NCBI RefSeq assembly: GCF_009913235.1
Contig: NZ_CP047897.1
Span: 2,975,001-3,039,000, forward strand
Direction: 5' to 3'
DNA length: 64,000 nucleotides
Origin: Nibribacter ruber
GTDB lineage: Bacteria; Bacteroidota; Bacteroidia; Cytophagales; Hymenobacteraceae
In this document: piece by piece, positions 50,797-58,419 of the stretch
How the letters are laid out: each line of letters begins with the position of its first letter
Numbering within the stretch: the stretch's first letter is position 1
Notes under the pieces: model-generated
Database searches by the model: none
What the model saw: only the letters and a program-made list of their open reading frames with translations
What the model was told of the DNA's origin: nothing
Position numbers and translations under genes: made by a program

Positions 50797-51912
50797 CTAT
50801 TGGCTCTTGCTGCGGGTGGGTTGTGCTCCCCGGGTTTTAGGAACCTTGGTTGGTCTGGCGTATGGCACTTTCACTAGCTGGTGGAGGCGGTTGTTCTTCC
50901 CCCTGATCTCAAAATCTACCACGTAGGGCGTCTGGTCCCAGTGGAACCGCATGATGCCAAAATTGAGCCGGTCCTGCATCTGGCCCACGCGATGGCGGTT
51001 GCGTTCATGCACAAAGCCGCTCATCCAGTTGTGGGTGAGGCCGCTGGATGTGAATTCAAAAATAGGGTAAGGCACGCCTGGCCATTGTATTTTTGAGATT
51101 TCCGCGAAGTGCCGGTCACCGGTGAGCAGGATCACATTAGCGGCTTTGGTCTTGGCAATGAGGTTGAAGAGGCGAGTGCGCGCCCTAGGGAAGTTGCCCC
51201 AGCGTTCATAACCGTGCTCATTGGGGATGATTTGCAGACCGGTTCCAATCAAATGAAATTGCGCCTTGCTGTGGCGCAGCTCCCGTTCCAGCCAACGCCA
51301 TTGCGCCTCGCCTAGCAGGTCTCCCTTGTTGTTTTCGCCGTACTTGGGTTCCTGGCCCACTAAAGAGTCTCTATGGTAGCGGCCGTCCAGAAGCAGAACT
51401 TTTACCTGCTGGCCCGGCGGACCGTAGGTGTGGGCGCTGTACACACCTTTCTGCTTGCGCCGAGGGCTCTTGGTGGGCTCGTCCAGAAAGTCCCAGAACA
51501 GGCGGGCGCTCTGGGCTTTGAATTCATACTCTTTGCCAGCGTTGTTTCGGCCGTAGTCATGGTCATCCCAGACGCCAATGACCGGTATCTGCTGGTAGAG
51601 TTTCTGGTAGTCTGGGTGCTGCCGCTGCTGGTCATATTTTGCTTTGAGCACGCGCATGTCGTCCGTATCCCCATAAATGTTGTCGCCCAGCCAGATCCAG
51701 AGCTGCGGGTTGTTCTTAAGGATTTCCTGCCAGAGCGGCTGCTTTCTGGCGGTAGAGTTGCAAGAACCCAGGGCCAAGGTCACCAATGGCGTCTGGGCGT
51801 TGACGGGTGTTTGAGGATTGGTTTTTTGCTCTATGCTAGAGGTGGTACAAGATAGAAGCAATAGCAGCATTAGGCAGAGACCTCTGCACAGGTTGAGGTA
51901 CGGGTGCGTCAT
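50797..51912 (-). CDS. PhoD-like alkaline phosphatase/phosphodiesterase (lipoprotein)
   Basis: 371 residues. N-terminal signal with lipobox LLLSC (Cys22) gives an exported, lipid-anchored enzyme. The metallophosphatase core shows ALGSCNS, WLGDNIYGDT (metal-binding Asp), VWDDHDYGRNN, LLLDGRYHRD and LLTGDRHFAEI. PhoD-type enzymes cut phosphomonoesters or teichoic-acid-like diesters with Ca/Fe. The frame stays open to 52032, but those 40 residues have no signal-peptide logic; ATG at 51912 is chosen. Confidence 0.9.
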   Translation of the reverse strand: MTHPYLNLCRGLCLMLLLLLSCTTSSIEQKTNPQTPVNAQTPLVTLALGSCNSTARKQPLWQEILKNNPQLWIWLGDNIYGDTDDMRVLKAKYDQQRQHPDYQKLYQQIPVIGVWDDHDYGRNNAGKEYEFKAQSARLFWDFLDEPTKSPRRKQKGVYSAHTYGPPGQQVKVLLLDGRYHRDSLVGQEPKYGENNKGDLLGEAQWRWLERELRHSKAQFHLIGTGLQIIPNEHGYERWGNFPRARTRLFNLIAKTKAANVILLTGDRHFAEISKIQWPGVPYPIFEFTSSGLTHNWMSGFVHERNRHRVGQMQDRLNFGIMRFHWDQTPYVVDFEIRGKNNRLHQLVKVPYARPTKVPKTRGAQPTRSKSQ

Positions 51913-51968
51913 AGCCAAGCCTACGCTTAGCGTGGGGAAAGTGATGCACCAGACAACGCGCAAAAAAA

Positions 51969-51993
51969 AGGACTGGCATTCATGGCCAGTCCT
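51969..51993 (-). terminator. Terminator between a small gene and the phosphatase gene
   Basis: AGGACTGGC pairs with GCCAGTCCT. Read on the minus strand the hairpin is followed by a run of eight T. It lies after the small minus-strand gene 52063-52299. Confidence 0.75.
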
Positions 51994-52062
51994 GTAGGGG
52001 GTAAAAGTGGTTTGCACCAGGTATATATACATCCCTTTGCAGGGTACACAGCCGCGTGGGGG

Positions 52063-52299
52063 CTATCGGGTGTTCATGATTCTAAAGGCTTCTTCTCTTG
52101 AAATCTCTCTGTCTGCCAAGAGTAGGTTGTTGCTGGCTACTATCAATAATTGAAACTTCTTCTTTAGATCATGGTAATAGATAAGCATCGTCAAATCTTC
52201 GTAACATCTTGAAAAGATTTTCCTAGCCTTCGTCTTTAAATTAAATAATTCTAAGCGTATCCTTCTTAATCTATTCATCATAACCTTGTAAGACAGCAA
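52063..52299 (-). CDS. Small basic hypothetical protein
   Basis: 78 residues, rich in Arg, Lys and Leu: RLRRIRLELFNLKTKARKIFSRCYEDLTMLIYYHDLKKKFQLLIVASNNLLLADREISREEAFRIMNTR. Probably a helical peptide. The support is the terminator just downstream on the same strand. Local GC is lower than in most of the flanks. Start may be at the first ATG (52299) or Met7/Met8. No known family. Confidence 0.45.
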   Translation of the reverse strand: MLSYKVMMNRLRRIRLELFNLKTKARKIFSRCYEDLTMLIYYHDLKKKFQLLIVASNNLLLADREISREEAFRIMNTR

Positions 52300-52589
52300 A
52301 TTTCCTAGATGCCTTACATGAGATTTATACTGATAACCGCTAGATGATGTTACGGTAATTATAAAAGAATGAAATTGTATTTTTAGAACGTAGGTAATCT
52401 TCTATATACAGGCAAGTGCTGTAAAAACGGCGTTTGTTAGATATAGGCCAATGTTTTTAAATGAAGATGACACGCAAGCAGACTCATTTCTTCTGGTAAC
52501 AGGTAAGCCAAAAACTTAGCCTAAGACTTAATCTTACCAGGGGGTTTCCCGTATAAATGCCTTATAAAACGTATTTAAAACTCATTTAT
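52300..52589. other. Gap with no clear feature
   Basis: 290 AT-rich bases upstream of the exported protein gene. It holds a degenerate half of the palindromic repeat near 52,495-52,518 (AGCCAAAAAC). I see no gene. Confidence 0.4.
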
Positions 52590-53111
52590 ATGGACAAGTT
52601 GTACAAAAGCGTATGGAAGGGATTGACCGTTCTGGTTTTAGCTGTATTGGTAGGCCATGCGGCCAGCGCACAAACCCTTACGGTGACGGATCTGGTAAAC
52701 CTGCAGTCTAAGTCTCTGGACGAGGTAAAGGAAACGCTGGGCAAGAAAGGCTGGGTGTATGACGGCAACTGCGGCAGCGGCAACGTGAAGCGCTACTGCT
52801 TTAACGCCGCAGACAAAGGCGAAGGCCTGGCGGCCATTGTCTATGTAGAGATTGACGGCGCCGGGCAGCAGGTGATTGAATACAGCGTGTTCAGACCGGG
52901 TCTCATCCAGAACATCAGGAACAGTATCAAAGCCGCGGCGCTTAAGCTAACGCGCCAGGAAACCCTACTGGCCTCAGACGTGAAGCAGAGAATCTACAAG
53001 AAAGGCGAATACACCGTCATCTCCAGAGGAAGCGACCAGCAGAAATACCTGAGCCTGAAGGTTCAGAAAGGGGAGGCTGGTACAATCTCCAACATGCAGG
53101 CATCTAAATAA
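52590..53111 (+). CDS. Exported hypothetical protein
   Basis: 173 residues. Signal peptide (about 1-25, VLVLAVLVGHAASAQ). Mature part: TVTDLVNLQSKSLDEVKETLGKKGWVYDGNC, then NVKRYCFNAADKGEGLAAIVYVEID, VIEYSVFRPGLIQNI, and KGEYTVISRGSDQQKYLSLKVQKGEAG. Two Cys (NCGSG, RYC) could form a disulfide. It is a small secreted protein of a type seen in Hymenobacteraceae; function unknown. The ATG at 52590 is chosen over one 33 bases upstream because it starts the signal peptide. Confidence 0.7.
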   Translation: MDKLYKSVWKGLTVLVLAVLVGHAASAQTLTVTDLVNLQSKSLDEVKETLGKKGWVYDGNCGSGNVKRYCFNAADKGEGLAAIVYVEIDGAGQQVIEYSVFRPGLIQNIRNSIKAAALKLTRQETLLASDVKQRIYKKGEYTVISRGSDQQKYLSLKVQKGEAGTISNMQASK

Positions 53112-53124
53112 GACGGATACTCCT

Positions 53125-53192
53125 TTTACAACAGAAAGCCTCTGTTTCCTTGCGTTGCTAAGCACCAGGAAACAGAGGCTTTCTGTTGTAAA
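53125..53192 (+). terminator. Very long terminator-like hairpin (26-base arms)
   Basis: TTTACAACAGAAAGCC... (53125-53150) pairs perfectly over 26 bases with 53167-53192 around a 16-base loop. It follows the exported protein gene by 13 bases. Much longer than a normal terminator. Confidence 0.75.
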
Positions 53193-53254
53193 GGACAAAC
53201 GGTGGAATGGGAAATCTTGGCTCCTGCCTGGGGCAATGGGATGAAAAAAGGACC

Positions 53255-53279
53255 GGCCCAGCGGCAACGCCGCTGGGCC
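53255..53279 (-). terminator. Terminator of the small minus-strand gene at 53,290
   Basis: GGCCCAGCGGC (53255-53265) pairs with GCCGCTGGGCC (53269-53279) around AAC. On the minus strand it is followed by GGTCCTTTTTTC. Confidence 0.75.
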
Positions 53280-53289
53280 TGTTTGGTTG

Positions 53290-53460
53290 TTAATTCTCTG
53301 AGAAGGTGTAGCCGCAGAAATTGTAAATCTCTGCAAGGGGGGCTACCGGTGGCAACGTTTGCTGCAACACCAACGGCGGATTGTCACCCGCCACAAAACC
53401 CCATTTGTTACGGTTGCAGTACTGCAACTCCATAGGTAATCTAAGCTTGCGGTGTTTCAT
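53290..53460 (-). CDS. Small protein, 56 residues, Trp/Gly-containing, unknown
   Basis: Reading from the ATG at 53460 gives 56 residues: MKHRKLRLPMELQYCNRNKW, then GFVAGDNPPLVLQQTLPPVA and an end with PLAEIYNFCGYTFSEN. Stop TAA at 53290-53292. It has mixed, protein-like composition and two Cys, no membrane helix or signal peptide. A purine-rich CGGAGGACC stretch before the ATG can serve as ribosome site, and a hairpin terminator with a T run begins 11 bases after the stop. It is too short for most gene callers. Function unknown. Confidence 0.6.
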   Translation of the reverse strand: MKHRKLRLPMELQYCNRNKWGFVAGDNPPLVLQQTLPPVAPLAEIYNFCGYTFSEN

Positions 53461-53606
53461 AAAAAGGTCCTCCGTTTTTAGTTTAGACGGAAAATCAATA
53501 GCGCTACCCCTACGCAGCTGCCTACTTTTTCCTTACTTGCACACTCACGCTGGCCGGTATTCTACTTGCGGGTACAAAACCGGAACATGCGCCTTCCAAA
53601 ACTCAA

Positions 53607-53894
53607 ATGAATACTAAATCAGGACGGATTATTGCGGGTGCCCTTTTACTAGTGATAACCGGGCAGCACGCATTCACCCAAGACTACATGGCCGCCGCCG
53701 CGTGGGGTAGTTTAACAGTGGCGGTGCTGCTGGCAGAAAAGAAAGTGCCGGGAGAGCAGCGTACCATTAAAACCCCTAGGCAAGTGGCCATGCTTGCTTT
53801 TATTGTACTGGCATTGGCCCTATTTGGTTTCCAGCTTTATCATGGCCTTACAGACGCGGGCATGAGCCTAGGGCATGCCACTACCATTGACTAA
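53607..53894 (+). CDS. Small two-helix membrane protein
   Basis: 95 residues, two clusters of hydrophobic residues: about 7-45 (GRIIAGALLLVITGQHAF, then AAAAWGSLTVAVLLA) and 62-82 (AMLAFIVLALALFGFQLY). Short polar ends. Unknown function, but composition and codon use are normal for the flanks. A palindromic repeat begins 14 bases after its stop. Confidence 0.65.
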   Translation: MNTKSGRIIAGALLLVITGQHAFTQDYMAAAAWGSLTVAVLLAEKKVPGEQRTIKTPRQVAMLAFIVLALALFGFQLYHGLTDAGMSLGHATTID

Positions 53895-53907
53895 TAGTAG
53901 ACCTTGC

Positions 53908-53944
53908 CGTTTTTGGCCTTTTTTCTGGGAATCAGGGGAAAACT
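53908..53944. repeat. Palindromic intergenic repeat, copy 20
   Basis: CGTTTTTGGCCTT and CAGGGGAAAAC arms, decayed on the right side. It lies between convergent genes. Confidence 0.65.
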
Positions 53945-54344
53945 AGATGTGTTTGGTGAGTTCTCTAATGCGGTTTCTGAGCATGTCCAGGTGCGCTTTT
54001 TCCTGTTGGTGTTTCTCAATTTCCTCCAATTGGTGCAACAGGTTCTGCATCTCGGCTATGTAGGCAGAGCGGTCCTTCTTGAGGTGGGCCTCTGGGTGGG
54101 CGTTGGCATCCCCCTCGCCCTTGAACACGTTGCCCTCGCCGTAGATCACCCAGCGGGAGTTGAGGTCTGGGAGCTGCTTGAGAAACGCCAGAAGGTCATC
54201 CATGCAGTATTCCTCGCCCTGCACAATGCAGCCAACCATGGCGGGCGGCGTCTGGGTTAAAACGCTCAGCTGGTAGACGTCCAGCTCTTTTATGCGCATG
54301 TAAAAATTGAGTCGGGCGCTTATCTGCTGTAAATTTATAGCCAT
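53943..54344 (-). CDS. XRE-like helix-turn-helix protein with C-terminal helix
   Basis: 133 residues. First half (about 1-70): ISARLNFYMRIKELDVYQLSVLTQTPPAMVGCIVQGEEYCMDDLLAFLKQLPDLNSRWVIYGEGNVF. This follows the cro/C1-type HTH layout, with the typical 'PDLNxRWxIYGEG' end known from Bacteroidota XRE-type proteins. The second half is a long charged helix (about 85-130). Likely a DNA-binding regulator; target unknown. It is monocistronic on this strand. Confidence 0.72.
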   Translation of the reverse strand: MAINLQQISARLNFYMRIKELDVYQLSVLTQTPPAMVGCIVQGEEYCMDDLLAFLKQLPDLNSRWVIYGEGNVFKGEGDANAHPEAHLKKDRSAYIAEMQNLLHQLEEIEKHQQEKAHLDMLRNRIRELTKHI

Positions 54345-54672
54345 GGTGGTTTCTGGTTAAGTGCAAGCCGGGGTGCAGTGCTTCTTTTGCCAAGACGCCT
54401 GCCTGTGTAGAAATTCCCCCTCGTTTCTCTTCATACGCAAGAGGGCTATTCTATGTTGAAGTAGCTATATTCTTATGCTTCCATAACCAGTTACCGGCTG
54501 TACCAAGGCTTGCCCGTTTTTGGCTTCTTTTCCAGAAAATACGCCAAAAACGCGGGGCACGTACTGTAGTGTCCGGTAGCGGGGTCTCTGCGGAATGTCG
54601 CTCCGCTGGGCAGGTAGGTGTTTCGTAGGCGGGTGTCTTGAAGGCTCAGTTTAGAAAGCCCATATTGTTTCT
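54345..54672. other. Gap before the response-regulator gene
   Basis: About 330 bases between divergent genes. One palindromic repeat copy (54,515-54,552) and no recognised gene. Confidence 0.45.
54515..54552. repeat. Palindromic intergenic repeat, copy 21
   Basis: CGTTTTTGGCTTC and TACGCCAAAAACG arms, centre TTTTCCAGAAAA. Confidence 0.85.
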
Positions 54673-54680
54673 TATATTTG
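54673..54680 (+). promoter_or_regulatory. Probable -7 box of the response-regulator gene
   Basis: TATATTTG is an exact TAnnTTTG. It gives a leader of about 40 bases for the ATG at 54726. No TTG at the right distance was seen. Confidence 0.4.
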
Positions 54681-54725
54681 TGTTAGTGTGCGTGGCCTAC
54701 CATGCGTGTTAATTTGAGATTTGCT

Positions 54726-55145
54726 ATGAAAAGTCAGTACGAGCCGTTGGACTTGGTCATGTTGGTAGACGACGATGATACCACCAATTTTGTGAATAAG
54801 CGGTTGCTGCTCAAGTTGGGCGTGGCCAAAGACATCTTAGTGCGGAAGAACGGAATAGAGGCGCTGGAGTACCTACGGGAAGCTGAAGAGGGAAACCCGC
54901 AAAAGGCCTACCCAGACATGATTTTCCTGGACCTGAAAATGCCTGTCATGGACGGTTTCAAGTTCCTGGACGAATACCACAAACAGAATCACCCCAAGGG
55001 CATGATCATTCTCATGCTTACCTCTTCGGCTAGCTTTTATGACCTGGAGCGCCTGAAAGAGTATGAGCACGTGAAGAAGCATTTCTCCAAGGCCCTCACA
55101 GAGAATGACATCAAAGAAATCATGTCTCAGTACTACAACCGCTAA
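54726..55145 (+). CDS. Single-domain response regulator (receiver)
   Basis: 139 residues from the ATG at 54726 (another ATG lies 8 codons upstream). Receiver domain: MLVDDDDTTNF (acidic pocket), MIFLDLKMPVMDGF with the phosphorylated Asp, LMLTSSA (Thr/Ser) and FSKAL where the conserved Lys stands. No output domain, so it would act by binding proteins. It lies next to, and convergent with, the stressosome operon, whose last gene is a histidine kinase: a plausible pair. A bidirectional hairpin terminator separates them. Confidence 0.9.
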   Translation: MKSQYEPLDLVMLVDDDDTTNFVNKRLLLKLGVAKDILVRKNGIEALEYLREAEEGNPQKAYPDMIFLDLKMPVMDGFKFLDEYHKQNHPKGMIILMLTSSASFYDLERLKEYEHVKKHFSKALTENDIKEIMSQYYNR

Positions 55146-55162
55146 GAACAGACAGCCCCATA

Positions 55163-55207
55163 AAAAAGAGGAGAGCCGTGAAGATGATTCACGGCTCTCC
55201 TCTTTTT
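55163..55207. terminator. Bidirectional terminator between the response regulator and kinase genes
   Basis: AAAAAGAGGAGAGCCGTGA (55163-55181) pairs perfectly with TCACGGCTCTCCTCTTTTT (55189-55207). Both ends have A/T runs, so it serves both converging genes. Confidence 0.85.
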
Positions 55208-55220
55208 ATGTATAGACCGG

Positions 55221-56570
55221 CTAGAGCTGCTCTTTGCCGGGTTTGAGCAGGGGCCAGGTGAAATGCATGGCGGTACCGCGGCCGTTAGACTCTACCCAGG
55301 CGGCGCCCTCCTTCTCCTGCACAATCTTCTTGACAATGGCCAGCCCAATGCCGGTACTGCCAGGGTGGTTCACGTCACTGGTAGTCTCAAACATGTTGAA
55401 GATCTTCTCATGGTCCTCGGGTAGAATGCCGGGGCCGTCATCTGCCACCACAAACTCCCAGCAGTCTTCCTGCGGTATGGCAGAAACGGATAAGTGGCCC
55501 TTGGGTTGGTCATGGTACTTCACGGCGTTGCTTACCAGGTTGCTGAAAATCTGCCGCAGGTAAATCTCCTCAGCCTCCAGCGTGGGCAGGTCGTCGGCTA
55601 CGTCTACCGTAAAGCCGGCCGGGATGGACAGTCCCTCCAGCACGTTCTCCACCAGTTCGCGCGTGTTGATTTGCTTTACCGGAATCTGTTGCATGCCAGT
55701 AAGAGAGTACTCCAACACGTCTCGTATCAGGTGGTCCATGCGCGTAATCTGCAGCTGCACCATGGGTAAAACGGCCTGCGCTTCTTCTATGCTTTCTTCT
55801 GCCAGAAAATCTGCCATGGCTTCTGTAAGCCCCACCAGGTTCTGCAGCGGTGCCTTTAGGTCATGCGTGATGGTATGGGCAAACTCATCCAGGGTCCTGT
55901 TCACGCGCTGCAGCTGCAGGTTGTAGCGGTCACGCTCCTGCAAGAGACCATTGACCTCATGGTTGGAGGCCTGCAGCTCTTCGTTCAAATGCTGAATCTG
56001 CTGAAGCTGGTACTCAGCCTCAATGGTACGTACGCGCAACTGCTCCATGAGCTCAATGAGCTGCATGTTCTGGCGTTTGATCTCTGCATAGGGCGAAATC
56101 TCGGGCTCCAGATTGAAATAGTCTGACCAGCCTTTCAAGATGGCCGGGTTGATGGGCGGGTGGTTGGCCGGAATCTGCTTTTGCAGCCGTACGCGGGTAC
56201 CTTTCTCAAAATCACTTTCCACCTGAAACACGTCCACCAGTTTGCGCGAACTATGGATCCCGTGCCCCTTGCTGCCGGTAGGCGTAAAGCGACGGTCCAG
56301 AATCTCAGTGAGGTTGGGAATGCCGCGGCCCCGGTCTGTGATGTAGGCCTCTAAATACAGAACGCCCCTGTTCTCTAGTACGCTGAACCTGATGTTGCCT
56401 TCGCCCACATGCTCCAGCACGTTGCGGCAGATCTCTGAGACGGCCGTGGCAAACTTGGTCTGGCCGGCCACCGGCAGTCCCGTGAACTGTGACAGCTGCA
56501 TGGCCCGGTTATAGGCCAGTACCACGTCCAGCTCATTCTGCAGCTTTATAGAAATGATGGATTGGTTCAT
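55221..56570 (-). CDS. Histidine kinase with an extra N-terminal RsbT-like ATPase domain
   Basis: 449 residues. Residues 1-135 form a GHKL domain of the anti-sigma/RsbT type (SEICRNVLEHVGEGN, Asn50; TDRGRGIPNL; GSKGHGIHSSRKLVDVF). A coiled coil (about 165-225) leads to a HisKA segment with His236 in THDLKAPLQNL and a C-terminal HATPase (NLVSNAVKYHD, DDGPGI, GIGLAIVKKI). No transmembrane helix, so it is cytosolic. The N-terminal ATPase could answer to the stressosome genes upstream, and the C-terminal core could phosphorylate a partner, such as the nearby response regulator. It begins 9 bases after the phosphatase gene. Confidence 0.88.
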   Translation of the reverse strand: MNQSIISIKLQNELDVVLAYNRAMQLSQFTGLPVAGQTKFATAVSEICRNVLEHVGEGNIRFSVLENRGVLYLEAYITDRGRGIPNLTEILDRRFTPTGSKGHGIHSSRKLVDVFQVESDFEKGTRVRLQKQIPANHPPINPAILKGWSDYFNLEPEISPYAEIKRQNMQLIELMEQLRVRTIEAEYQLQQIQHLNEELQASNHEVNGLLQERDRYNLQLQRVNRTLDEFAHTITHDLKAPLQNLVGLTEAMADFLAEESIEEAQAVLPMVQLQITRMDHLIRDVLEYSLTGMQQIPVKQINTRELVENVLEGLSIPAGFTVDVADDLPTLEAEEIYLRQIFSNLVSNAVKYHDQPKGHLSVSAIPQEDCWEFVVADDGPGILPEDHEKIFNMFETTSDVNHPGSTGIGLAIVKKIVQEKEGAAWVESNGRGTAMHFTWPLLKPGKEQL

Positions 56571-56578
56571 TGCAAGGC

Positions 56579-57622
56579 TTATACCGTGGCGCGTACTACT
56601 ATCACCAGTGAGTCGTCTAGGGTACGCGTATTGTCTTTATACAACACCGCCGCAATTAGCGTTGGATCATGGCGGGTGAGTTCTGGGTATTTGGTGAAAT
56701 CCCAGCGGCTTTTGAGCCCGTCTGAGTGTAGCACCAGCATGGTCTGGGCAGTCCAGTTGTGCTGATGGTCATGGATGGTAGTAGGCACGGCCATGCCCAG
56801 CGTGCCATTGTAAGACAGCAGGTTTTTAGTAACTCCTGGCTGAAACAAACGTCCGCTAATGTTGCCCACCCCGCAGAAAAGGAGTTGGCCGCTCTCTGCG
56901 TTCCAGTGGGCAATGGCACCCACCGCGCCCCTGGTTTTTTTAATGGAGGCATGCACCTCACGCAACATGGTAGAAGGCGATTCTTTGGGTTGCTGTAAAA
57001 ATACCTTAATGGCTTGGGTGGCTGCCTCATGCGCATATTCGCCGTGGCCCAGACCGTCCAGGATCATGAGGTACGCGCCTTCATGCGACAGGCGCAGGTT
57101 CCAGCCGTCACCGCTTACTTTCTCGCCGGGCTTGGGTACTTTCACCGCGCCCACCTGAAACTTCTGCTTGGACCGGGCCGCTGATTTTGGGGCCTTTCCT
57201 TTGCGGTAGATCCTGGACAGCAGCACCGTGCCCAGGCCACGCTTAGAGTACATGTCAAAAAAGTCTGACTGCCGCTTGATAGCCCCCAGTCCTTGGCCCA
57301 TGCTGCCGTAGGTAGAAACGCCGTCCTCCATCATACGGATTGGGTCGCTCATGCCGGGACCGTTGTCCAGGCAGATGACTTCCAGACCGCAGGCTTGGCC
57401 ATTTTCTTCGCAGATGGGCTTGATGAGGAGTTCACCGCCTTTGTCACCAGCGTGCTTGACCAGGTTGGTGGCCATTTCAGTGATAATCAGGTTTACCCGG
57501 CCCGTCTCTGTCTCAGAAAAGCCAGTGGCTTCTGCAATCTTGCCAATGTCTCTCCTGACAATGTTGAGGAAGCTTCTGTCTGCTAGCACAAAGTGCTGAT
57601 GTACGTCAAAATTAAAGTCCAT
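56579..57622 (-). CDS. ATPase-SpoIIE phosphatase fusion (RsbX/RsbW-like)
   Basis: 347 residues. First 140: an anti-sigma-type GHKL domain (IITEMATNLVKHAGDKGGE, CLDNGPGMSD, GSMGQGLGAIKRQSD). Last 200: a PP2C-type SpoIIE domain with metal-binding DGLGHG, GVGNISGRLF and the final HSDGLKSRWDF. Ser/Thr phosphatases of this type reset RsbS/RsbR in stressosomes. The two domains in one chain can both add and remove phosphate on STAS proteins, in principle. It overlaps the RsbT-like gene by 11 bases. Confidence 0.9.
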   Translation of the reverse strand: MDFNFDVHQHFVLADRSFLNIVRRDIGKIAEATGFSETETGRVNLIITEMATNLVKHAGDKGGELLIKPICEENGQACGLEVICLDNGPGMSDPIRMMEDGVSTYGSMGQGLGAIKRQSDFFDMYSKRGLGTVLLSRIYRKGKAPKSAARSKQKFQVGAVKVPKPGEKVSGDGWNLRLSHEGAYLMILDGLGHGEYAHEAATQAIKVFLQQPKESPSTMLREVHASIKKTRGAVGAIAHWNAESGQLLFCGVGNISGRLFQPGVTKNLLSYNGTLGMAVPTTIHDHQHNWTAQTMLVLHSDGLKSRWDFTKYPELTRHDPTLIAAVLYKDNTRTLDDSLVIVVRATV

Positions 57623-58040
57623 TTTTCCACCGGATTATGGTGATGGTAGTTCCCTTGCCGGGCTCGCTTTTAATGTCAAACTCATTTACGAGCCTTTTGG
57701 CGCCTGGCAATCCCAGTCCTAAGCTCTTTCCGGTAGAATATCCATCTTTCATGGCTAAGGATATGTCTGCAATGCCTGGGCCCTGGTCTATGAAAGACAA
57801 CCGTACGCCCGGTATGCTGTTGCGGCTCACCACCTCTATGTGCGTAATGCCGCCGCCGCCGTACCGTAACATGTTGCGGACCAGTTCACTGGCCGCCGTC
57901 ATGAGTTTGGTCTGGTTTACCAGGCTCATGCCAATCTTGGTGGCTACTTCTTTGATGCGGTTCCTGAACAGAATCACATCCTGTTCTTTCTGGATGGGAA
58001 GCTTCTCTTTAGATAAAACTATCATAGAGGCCCTCTTCAT
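57612..58040 (-). CDS. rsbT: RsbT-like serine/threonine kinase (anti-sigma regulatory factor)
   Basis: 142 residues (or 137 if Met6 is used), a single GHKL domain: TAASELVRNMLRYGGGG (Asn of the N-box), DQGPGI and GKSLGLGLPGAKRLVNEFDI. This matches RsbT, which phosphorylates RsbS and RsbR in stressosomes. It overlaps rsbS by 32 bases and the phosphatase gene by 11, so they are translated together. In Bacteroidota there is no sigma-B, so its final target must be different from that in Bacillus. Confidence 0.9.
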   Translation of the reverse strand: MKRASMIVLSKEKLPIQKEQDVILFRNRIKEVATKIGMSLVNQTKLMTAASELVRNMLRYGGGGITHIEVVSRNSIPGVRLSFIDQGPGIADISLAMKDGYSTGKSLGLGLPGAKRLVNEFDIKSEPGKGTTITIIRWKNGL

Positions 58041-58407
58041 CTGCGTCTTGCTGGCCTATTTTGGTTCTCAACAGCTCCATGCCTTGTTCCACGTCCAGGG
58101 CGGTATGTACGCCAGAGAGGGTAAGCCCCAGTTCTACCAGCGTAATGGCTACCGCCGGCTGCATGCCCACCACTACTGTGGCGGCATCCATGATTTTAGA
58201 CATGGAGGCAATGTTGCCCAAGATGCGGCCCATAAAGGAGTCCACAATGCTTACGGCAGATATGTCAATCAATACACCTTTGGCTTCTGTCTTGCTCACC
58301 ATGTTGATGAGGTCATTCTCTAAGGTAAGGGCCAGCCGGTCATACAAGTCCACTTGAATGGTCACCAGCAGGAAGGGGCCCATTTTTAAAATAGGAATTC
58401 TATCCAT
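58009..58407 (-). CDS. rsbS: RsbS-like STAS protein
   Basis: 132 residues, single STAS domain: ILKMGPFLLVTIQVDLYD, LIDISAVSIVDSFMGRILGNIASMSK, GMQPAVAITLVELGL, HTALDVEQGMELL. The stretch around VSIVDS has the Ser at the position that RsbT phosphorylates. Such proteins form the stressosome core together with RsbR. It starts 13 bases after rsbR and overlaps rsbT. Confidence 0.92.
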   Translation of the reverse strand: MDRIPILKMGPFLLVTIQVDLYDRLALTLENDLINMVSKTEAKGVLIDISAVSIVDSFMGRILGNIASMSKIMDAATVVVGMQPAVAITLVELGLTLSGVHTALDVEQGMELLRTKIGQQDADEEGLYDSFI

Positions 58408-58419
58408 AAAGGTGATTGA

